From: Planctomycetota bacterium
Lineage (GTDB): Bacteria; Planctomycetota; UBA1135; GCA-002686595
Assembly: GCA_020853575.1 (NCBI GenBank)
Contig: JADYYP010000017.1
Location: forward strand, 62,001 to 126,000
Length of the DNA stretch: 64,000 nucleotides
Reading direction: 5' to 3'
Below are positions 59,401 through 64,000 of the stretch, piece by piece. A model generated the notes under the pieces. The model ran no database searches and was not told the origin of the DNA. It saw nothing but the letters and a program-made list of their open reading frames with translations. Each line of letters opens with the position of its first letter. Positions within the stretch are counted from its first letter, which is position 1. Made by a program: the position numbers and the translations under genes.

Positions 59401-59852
59401 TGCGGAGCGTCGAGCCTGAGCCAGCCGGTCTTGGTTTCCTGCTGGAAGGCGACGCGGAACGAGCCGTCGTTCGCCACCCGCGCGCGGTGCCCGTCGCGGT
59501 GCTTGAAGTCCTTGCCCTGCGCGAGCACGAACACCTGCTCGTCCAGCGGGGAACCGTCGGGAAACACCACTCGTCCCTCGACCCACAGGGCTTCGTCGAG
59601 CTCGCGCTGTGCTTCGGGCGTCACTTCGGCGCGGTCGTCGCTCACGCTTGCCGCGGCACGCGGAGCGTCGGGAGCGGTCGGGCGCAGCTCGTCGTGCGGC
59701 GCGTCCGCGTGCACTTCACCCTGCTGCGGCGTCCCGTGCTCGACGAGCGGGCTCGGCGGAGCCTGGGTCAGCACGAACGCCGCGACGGCGCCAACGACGG
59801 CGAACAGTGCGCCCAGTCCCAGGATCAACGCGTGAGACGATCGCTGTGCCAT
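56457..59852 (-). CDS. Giant repeat surface protein with carboxypeptidase-regulatory-like domains
   Basis: The 1131-residue protein starts with a hydrophobic anchor (LILGLGALFAVVGAVAAFVL) and an acidic spacer. About nine to ten beta-sandwich repeats of 85-100 residues follow. Each has a GxVxxxDGxP strand, then a TxxDGxF turn and a LxxGxYxVxA strand, as in carboxypeptidase regulatory-like/SdrD-B domains. Examples are GRITPPLGV, GRVRDEAGQAV, GKVLWPDGKPAW, GRVLDPQGKPA, GRVVQRDGTPV and GRVTRADGTAP. The protein probably forms an extended stalk or adhesive surface structure. A GGGAG Shine-Dalgarno sequence is 9 bases before the start. The family has no enzymatic role by itself. Confidence 0.85.
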   Translation of the reverse strand: MAQRSSHALILGLGALFAVVGAVAAFVLTQAPPSPLVEHGTPQQGEVHADAPHDELRPTAPDAPRAAASVSDDRAEVTPEAQRELDEALWVEGRVVFPDGSPLDEQVFVLAQGKDFKHRDGHRARVANDGSFRVAFQQETKTGWLRLDAPHLYLETPLRVRLPAKEAQVLEPALGALIEGRITPPLGVVDPGAQLHDVSVNLRGWSASIESAVTRLGKVGADLRFQLRGVPPNLDYWLSCDPIVWPQQSRQQLKLEAGQTLELELTFELGAVVRGRVRDEAGQAVAKANVVVRTKNEKGDWWGSQRATTTKDDGSFEVRGAQAGEMRIDASKQGLLPAKSELGRIDDGATREALELALPLGDTLSGKVLWPDGKPAWNAVVTVEATADEDDDEFDFSGFRSPSAKTGSDGSFRVTGLKGAPYKVSATAKSSGEQADQDDERAAGETGDEARPVEAASGAREDKPRGPRWSVEVENIAAHTSALELVLQGGASISGHVTDDRGVALDRFTLVAVLDDPRTPWRRNSQDTLSKRCESADGSFTLSGLSDGTWKVRATALGYADMRPVDVTIPGHATALTLAIPRAASISGRVLDPQGKPAHKAVVEVEHNGEQTSFSILGGSNSATADSKGNFKLRRAPVGRVKLTATLPAFADSPPLELELAPGAVQENLELRLRAGARLTGEIRASSSNKGGTWTVNVHNEAANEWKSTETDAAGRFQFDALSGGTYQVNASAQQHAEDGEVSVGASISKRVEVLDGQTVHIVLGAESGALVTVSGSVRAGTRGIDDAEISISRNDDGEYLNSSVRTDAGGRYSIALPPGRYWFNVQADGTQISREVVVASGAAQNEDFELGAGTLRGRVVQRDGTPVRGAQVTLRVDRAESELHAEGMYGNATTRDDGTFEFANLRPGTFSVTASGRSFRRPKATRNTQLGRVSKRGLVLAAGATIDGIELVMDEGGAIVGRVTRADGTAPDRAWVSVREADGEAIEGLFDHVGSDGQYRIEGLAPGRYSVRASGGDEISAESAMVEVASAAEVRVELRLERAGWVDAVVEDSTGAIVGASFEVVDATGRSSSFGLGGTQPTGGEGRWLGPLSPGTYEIRATNHDRNSGRASVRVEAGGHAQVRIRLEAN

Positions 59853-59924
59853 CCAAACTGCTCCCTTCGCGCAACGCGCTTGCGAGGGGAGCGAGTATAG
59901 CCAGCGCGCAGGCGCGGCCCGCGC

Positions 59925-61139
59925 TCACAGACCCTGCATCGAGGCCTGCGTTTGATTGGCCCAGGAGAGCGCGGAGAGATAGCACTGCGCGCGCTCGGCC
60001 GTGTCGAGGCTCGACAGGGCGCCGCCGTCGAAGTCGGCGAGCTCGGATTTGAGTGCCGAGTCGAGCGCGTCGCCGAGCTTGCCCGAGCGGCGCACCAGCG
60101 CCTCGGTGAGGTCGCGGTCCAAGGACAACAGGCCGGTGATGTGGTCCATGGTGTCGTCGAGGTAGGCCTCGAGCACCGAGAACAGCCCGACCACGAAGTA
60201 CTTGTGCGCGTCCTCGTGGAGCGCTTCGCCGACCAGTTGGCAGTAGCGCGCGCGCACCAAGGCCAACGTGGCGAGCTCGCTGGGCTTGTCCGCGGCCGTG
60301 CCGAGCATCAACAGCGCCGCGCACGCTCGCACGCGGTCGAGCCCGAGCATCGAAATCGCATCGCGCAGATTCTCGAACTTGACGGCGCGGCCGGTGCGCG
60401 CGGAGTTGGCCTGGCGCATCAGGCGGTAGGCCAGCGTGACGTCGGATTGCACCAGCTCGGTCACGCTCTGCACGGTCGCGTCGGGATGGTGCAGCTCGGC
60501 CAAGAGCCGCAGGATCTGCACGCGGTTGGACTGCATCGCGGTTCCGTGCACCAAGGACGGCCGCGTGAAGAAATAGCCCTGGAACAGCGTGAACCCAGCC
60601 TCGCGGCAGACCTCGAAGATCTCGCGCGTCTCGACTTTCTCGGCCAGCAGGCCTCGGCTGGGCGCGGCCAATGTGCGCGCCTCGCGCTCGATCTGCGCCG
60701 GAGACTTGTTGAAGCAGTCGACTTTCACGTAGTCGGACACGTCGAGCAGTGCCGCGTTCTCGTGCGAGACCTCGAAGTCGTCGAGCGCGATGGTAAAGCC
60801 CTGCGCGCGCGCCTCGAGGATCGCGTCCAGGACCTCGGGCTCGGCCTTCACCGACTCGAGCACTTCGAGCACGATGCGCTCGGGCGAGAGCGCCTGGAAC
60901 GTGCGCTGCACCAGGAAGTCGCGCGAGCAGTTGATCCAGGCGCGGCTCGGACCGATCAGCGTGTCGAGACCGATGTCGAGCATCGCGCGCGTGGCGACGT
61001 CGGCGGTCATGCTCTCGGCGGACTGAGCATCGGACGAGCTGGCCTCGCTGGAGCGGAACAGCAGCTCGTAGCCTGCGATCTTCAGATCCAGGTCGAGGAT
61101 CGGCTGCCGAGCGAACAGAATCGAGCCTGTGTGGGTCAT
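59925..61139 (-). CDS. EAL-HDOD signalling protein (YuxH-like)
   Basis: The 404-residue cytoplasmic protein has an N-terminal EAL-like domain with YELLFR (ExLxR, Glu25), INCSRDFL, LEVLES, IALDDFEVS (the DDFG position is DDFE), KVDCF, AEKVE and FQGYFF. It is followed by a C-terminal HDOD domain (LRLLAELHHPDATVQSVTELVQSDVTLAYRLMRQANSA). EAL domains cut c-di-GMP when intact. YuxH-type EAL-HDOD proteins often act as receptors or interaction hubs because the metal site is incomplete, as the altered DDF motif may indicate here. A run of eight C (8 G on plus strand, 61147-61154) lies just upstream of the ATG at 61139, with no clear Shine-Dalgarno sequence. Confidence 0.9.
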   Translation of the reverse strand: MTHTGSILFARQPILDLDLKIAGYELLFRSSEASSSDAQSAESMTADVATRAMLDIGLDTLIGPSRAWINCSRDFLVQRTFQALSPERIVLEVLESVKAEPEVLDAILEARAQGFTIALDDFEVSHENAALLDVSDYVKVDCFNKSPAQIEREARTLAAPSRGLLAEKVETREIFEVCREAGFTLFQGYFFTRPSLVHGTAMQSNRVQILRLLAELHHPDATVQSVTELVQSDVTLAYRLMRQANSARTGRAVKFENLRDAISMLGLDRVRACAALLMLGTAADKPSELATLALVRARYCQLVGEALHEDAHKYFVVGLFSVLEAYLDDTMDHITGLLSLDRDLTEALVRRSGKLGDALDSALKSELADFDGGALSSLDTAERAQCYLSALSWANQTQASMQGL

Positions 61140-61350
61140 CGAGCTTGGGGGGGGCGCCCGGGGACTCCGGGCGCGGAAGGCGTGGATCGGAGAAGCGGCC
61201 GATCGAACTTCACCGGATTCGTGGCGATTCCGCGGGTGCGCCGGGAGAGCGCGGCGACCTGCGCAATGGAGCTCGAAGCGAGGCACGGAATTGTCCACAC
61301 TTGCGAGCCTCGGCCCCGCGGGCTCGTGCCCCACGCGCGGGTCGATACCC

Positions 61351-61860
61351 ATGCGGATCACGGCTCTCGCCGGCCTGCCCGGCACCGGAAAAAGCAGCCT
61401 GGCGCGCGCTTTGGCGCGGCAAAGCGGGGCGGTCGTGCTCGACAAGGACCGCATGCGCGAGGCCCTGTTTCCGGGCCAGGTCGATGCTTCGCGCGAGCAA
61501 GACCAGCTCGCTACGCGCGCGATCCACGCCTGCGTCGAAGCGCTGGCCGAGTCCGGAATGGCACACGTCGTGCTCGACGGACGGACCTACACGCGGCAGA
61601 CGGACGTCGAGGAGCTCACCCAGCTCGCGCAGCGCTGCGGGGCGCGGCTCGAGTGGATCGAATGCGTGTGCGCGCCCGACGTGGCCCGCGCGCGCATCTC
61701 GCGCGACGCGCGCGACGGCGTGCATCCCGCGCCCAACCGTACGCCCGAGCTGTACGACGAGTTGCGCGCGCGCGCCGAGGAGCTGCGTGTGCCGCGACTA
61801 GTGGTGGATACGACTCGCGCGGGCGCGGACGAGCTCGCGCGCATCCTGTGCCAGCCATGA
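61351..61860 (+). CDS. P-loop kinase-like ATPase (zeta-toxin/AAA_33 type)
   Basis: The 169-residue protein has Walker A GLPGTGKSS right at the N-terminus, a VLDKDRMREALF lid or phosphoacceptor region, VLDGRTYTR (Walker B-like) and RISRDARDG. It is the size and layout of small phosphotransferases that add phosphate to a metabolite or nucleoside (gluconate/chloramphenicol-type or uncharacterised AAA_33 proteins). The substrate is unknown. Its stop overlaps the ATG of the next gene (ATGA), so it is coupled with a GT-C type protein. The longer upstream frame is not supported. Confidence 0.78.
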   Translation: MRITALAGLPGTGKSSLARALARQSGAVVLDKDRMREALFPGQVDASREQDQLATRAIHACVEALAESGMAHVVLDGRTYTRQTDVEELTQLAQRCGARLEWIECVCAPDVARARISRDARDGVHPAPNRTPELYDELRARAEELRVPRLVVDTTRAGADELARILCQP

Positions 61861-63509
61861 GCGCGTCGACGAGCGACGACGCGCGTGCCTCGGGCTCCGT
61901 GCGCGCCGCGGTGGGCGTGACCCTGGTCGTCGCGCTGCTGCTCGCACCCGGCGCCTTCTTCTGCCTCCCCGGAAAGTCCGTCGCGGGAGCCTGGCGCGTC
62001 CTGCAGGGCGAGGTCCCGTACCGCGATTTCTGGTCGATGTACGCGCCGGGCGAGTTCCTGGCCGTGGCGGGGTTGCTCGCCGCGGCCGGCAGGCAAGTCG
62101 TGGTGCCGGCTCTGGTGGCGTGCGTCGTGCGCGCCTGCGCCTGTGGCGTCCTCACGCTCACGCTGCGACGAGTCGGAGTGACCAAGCGCGCCTCGATCGC
62201 GGTCGGGCTGGTGCTGGGCGCGTCGCTGTTCGAGCTCTCGCCGGAGCTGTCGAGCTATCCGCCCGCGTTCCTGCTGGTCGCCTGCGCGCTGGCCGAAATC
62301 GCGCGCATTTGCGCCATCGCGCCCCAGTCGTCACTCGCTCGCGCGGGCGTGCTGCTGGGTTGCGCTGCGCTGTTCAAGCACGATGTCGCGGGCTACGCGG
62401 CGGCCGGTTGCATGCTGGGGCTCGCGCTGGCGCGCGCGCTTTCGCCCGCGGCGTCGCTCCCGAGCACGAAACGCATCGTCGTGGAGCTCGGCCTCAGCGC
62501 CACCGCGGTCGTCGCCGTGCTCGCGGCCGCGCTGGCGCTGCTCGCAGGGCGCGCGGCATGGACCGACCTGATCGAATTCCCTTGGACCGACTTCGCCGCC
62601 GTGCGCGGTGAGCCCTACCCCGGGCTCGCGCCGAACCTGGCGCTGATCCGCGAGTTCGCGGCCGACACCTCGCAGCTCGCCAAGGCGCGCGACGTGGCCG
62701 AAATGCTGGCCGAATGGTTGCTGGGCAATGCGCCTCAGCTCGCGTTCCTGGGCTGCACGGCCTTCGTCGTCCGAGCGCGGCGCGACCTCGAGCCCGCGCA
62801 GCTCGCTCTGGCGTGCATCTGGCTGGCGCTGATGCCGTTCTACTGGTGGGCGGCGCACACGCAGCAGAACACGCACTTCACGACGCTCGCTTGGCTCTCG
62901 TGGTCGCTCGGAGCGCTGGCGTGGGGACACGTGTCGTCGCGCGCGGCTCGCGTGGCGCTCACGGCCTTGGCCGGGTTGTACGCGGCGGGGCTGTCGATCC
63001 GACCGGCGTCCGAGCTGTACTTGCCGCTGCGTGTTTGGTCGCAGCCGGTATTGCTCGAGTTGCCCGGGACACGCGGCCTGTGGGTCTCGCCGCGCGAACG
63101 CGAGGTCTACCGCGCGATCCACGAGTACGTGACCACGCACACCGAGCCCGACGAGCCGATCCACCTGGGGGTCGCGCGCCACGACGCGATCGTGATCAAC
63201 AACCCGCGCTACCTGTGGCTGCTCGACCGGCCCTGCGCCACGCGCTACCACGAGCTGCACCCCGGGATCACCGATCGCGAGGACGTGCAGCGCGAGATGC
63301 TTGCCGATCTCGAGCGCAAGCGCGTGCGCTGCGCCGTGATTTGGAACTTCGGTTGGTCGAACGAGGTGCTCGAGCGCATTCTCGCGCGGCGCAAGGCCGT
63401 CATCGCGCAGTGCGGGGCCCCGCTGCTCGACCAGTACTTCGCCGAGCATTTCCGGGTCGTGCTCGAGAGCGGCGAGTACGCCGTGCTGTGGCGCGATCTC
63501 GAGCGTTGA
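61857..63509 (+). CDS. Polytopic GT-C type glycosyltransferase-like protein
   Basis: The 550-residue protein has about ten hydrophobic segments. Its first loop (VLQGEVPYRDFWSMYAPGEFL) matches the loop of GT-39-like membrane glycosyltransferases, in which the Asp of YRDF serves as the catalytic base. The last about 120 residues are soluble (VYRAIHEYVTTHTEPDEPIHLG, IWNFGWSNEVLERIL). Sugar donors for such proteins are polyprenyl-linked. It overlaps the preceding P-loop protein by 4 bases. Its role, together with the two similar proteins in the window, is probably envelope glycan assembly. Confidence 0.75.
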   Translation: MSASTSDDARASGSVRAAVGVTLVVALLLAPGAFFCLPGKSVAGAWRVLQGEVPYRDFWSMYAPGEFLAVAGLLAAAGRQVVVPALVACVVRACACGVLTLTLRRVGVTKRASIAVGLVLGASLFELSPELSSYPPAFLLVACALAEIARICAIAPQSSLARAGVLLGCAALFKHDVAGYAAAGCMLGLALARALSPAASLPSTKRIVVELGLSATAVVAVLAAALALLAGRAAWTDLIEFPWTDFAAVRGEPYPGLAPNLALIREFAADTSQLAKARDVAEMLAEWLLGNAPQLAFLGCTAFVVRARRDLEPAQLALACIWLALMPFYWWAAHTQQNTHFTTLAWLSWSLGALAWGHVSSRAARVALTALAGLYAAGLSIRPASELYLPLRVWSQPVLLELPGTRGLWVSPREREVYRAIHEYVTTHTEPDEPIHLGVARHDAIVINNPRYLWLLDRPCATRYHELHPGITDREDVQREMLADLERKRVRCAVIWNFGWSNEVLERILARRKAVIAQCGAPLLDQYFAEHFRVVLESGEYAVLWRDLER

Positions 63510-63645
63510 GCGCCGCGCTGGCGCGGCTGCGCCAGGGACACTGCGCGCCGAGCGGGTCGTGGCCGCGGGATGTCTCGATCCGAGGCCTCCGGACGTCGCT
63601 CAAAGCCGTCGATAATGCCGCTCACGCTTCGTAGGTTGACGCGCG

Positions 63646-64000
63646 TTGGTCGCTGGCCCCCGAGACTCGGATCCGTTCGCGCTTGCGTGGGCCTTCGTCG
63701 GCATCGCAGCCGCGCTCGGCGTGCTCGCGTGCAGCGCGCGTTGGCGGCGCGCGGGTGCCTGGCTCGCGCTGGCGCTCCTCGGTCAGACCGCGTCGCTGGC
63801 GCTGTACGTCGCGGGACCGCACGTCTCCTACCACCACTACCGTCTCGAGCACAGCACGTGGCTCACGGCGACGATCGCGAGCGTGCTCGCGGCCCAGGCC
63901 CTGCTGGTCGGAGTCGGCCTCGTGCGCCACGCGACGGAGCTGCGCGCAGCTCTCCAGCGCGCCCTGCCCGGATGGCGACTGCTGGCCGGGGGAGCGCTGG
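63646..64000 (+). CDS. Partial membrane protein cut by the window end
   Basis: A plus-strand frame opens at a TTG (63646) two codons after an in-frame stop and continues to the window end, so only about 118 residues are present. It carries three hydrophobic segments (WAFVGIAAALGVLAC, WLALALLGQTASLALYVAG, IASVLAAQALLVGVGLV) separated by polar loops such as HVSYHHYRLEHS. The GC-rich codon use and balanced composition support it over the minus-strand frame. The TTG start is the only option between the stop and the first helix. Product unknown. Confidence 0.6.
   Translation, partial: MVAGPRDSDPFALAWAFVGIAAALGVLACSARWRRAGAWLALALLGQTASLALYVAGPHVSYHHYRLEHSTWLTATIASVLAAQALLVGVGLVRHATELRAALQRALPGWRLLAGGAL

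Overview
The window is very GC-rich with dense coding. The gene families point to a Planctomycetota bacterium: an ECF sigma factor beside a Ser/Thr kinase, a kinase fused to an FGE-type domain, FG-GAP/UnbV and carboxypeptidase-regulatory-like secreted proteins, and a secreted protein with a C-terminal module that I recall from marine planctomycetes. This assignment is an inference. The window contains no rRNA, recognisable tRNA, CRISPR array, transposase or phage gene. It looks like ordinary chromosome.

Layout. 1-7.3 kb: a truncated aromatic-repeat lipoprotein, a secreted FGE-like protein, an apbE / Gfo-Idh-MocA oxidoreductase pair, and a membrane sulfatase-like protein. 7.4-14.6 kb: a metallophosphoesterase overlapping a GT-C type glycosyltransferase, a porin-like protein, and a chemoreceptor with two PAS domains. 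14.6-19.7 kb: two secreted thioredoxin-like proteins, one a 1228-residue fusion with a metallopeptidase domain. 19.9-22.9 kb: an epimerase / small membrane protein / GMC-like oxidoreductase operon. 22.9-31.8 kb: the kinase-FGE fusion, a Cys-rich protein with a basic tail, a subtilase, and an ECF sigma factor with a kinase-TPR protein. 31.9-37 kb: an LtaS-like membrane enzyme flanked by two related surface proteins. 36.9-41.3 kb: an UnbV/RnfD-like pair, an orphan small-RNA candidate, and RtcB ligase. 41.5-51.2 kb: a seven-gene MoxR/Bat operon. 51.6-64 kb: a large secreted protein, two envelope glycosyltransferase-type proteins, a multi-repeat surface protein, an EAL-HDOD regulator, and a kinase-like ATPase overlapping another GT-C type protein. 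The last gene is cut by the window end.

How the genes fit together. Most products are exported or membrane-bound: glycosyltransferases, alkaline-phosphatase-superfamily enzymes, beta-sandwich surface proteins and proteases. The regulators (ECF plus two kinases, chemoreceptor, EAL-HDOD) and the MoxR/Bat complex suggest a region devoted to envelope building and envelope or stress signalling.

Two items stand out. (1) The sixth Bat-operon gene has an in-frame UGA followed by 41 open codons, a UxxC arrangement and a GGUC-loop hairpin at a bacterial-SECIS-like distance. It is a selenoprotein candidate. (2) An orphan intergenic element has two successive hairpins that both present the 7-nt loop CUCCUGA, an anti-Shine-Dalgarno motif. 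The second hairpin is a strong intrinsic terminator, so this is a candidate regulatory RNA.
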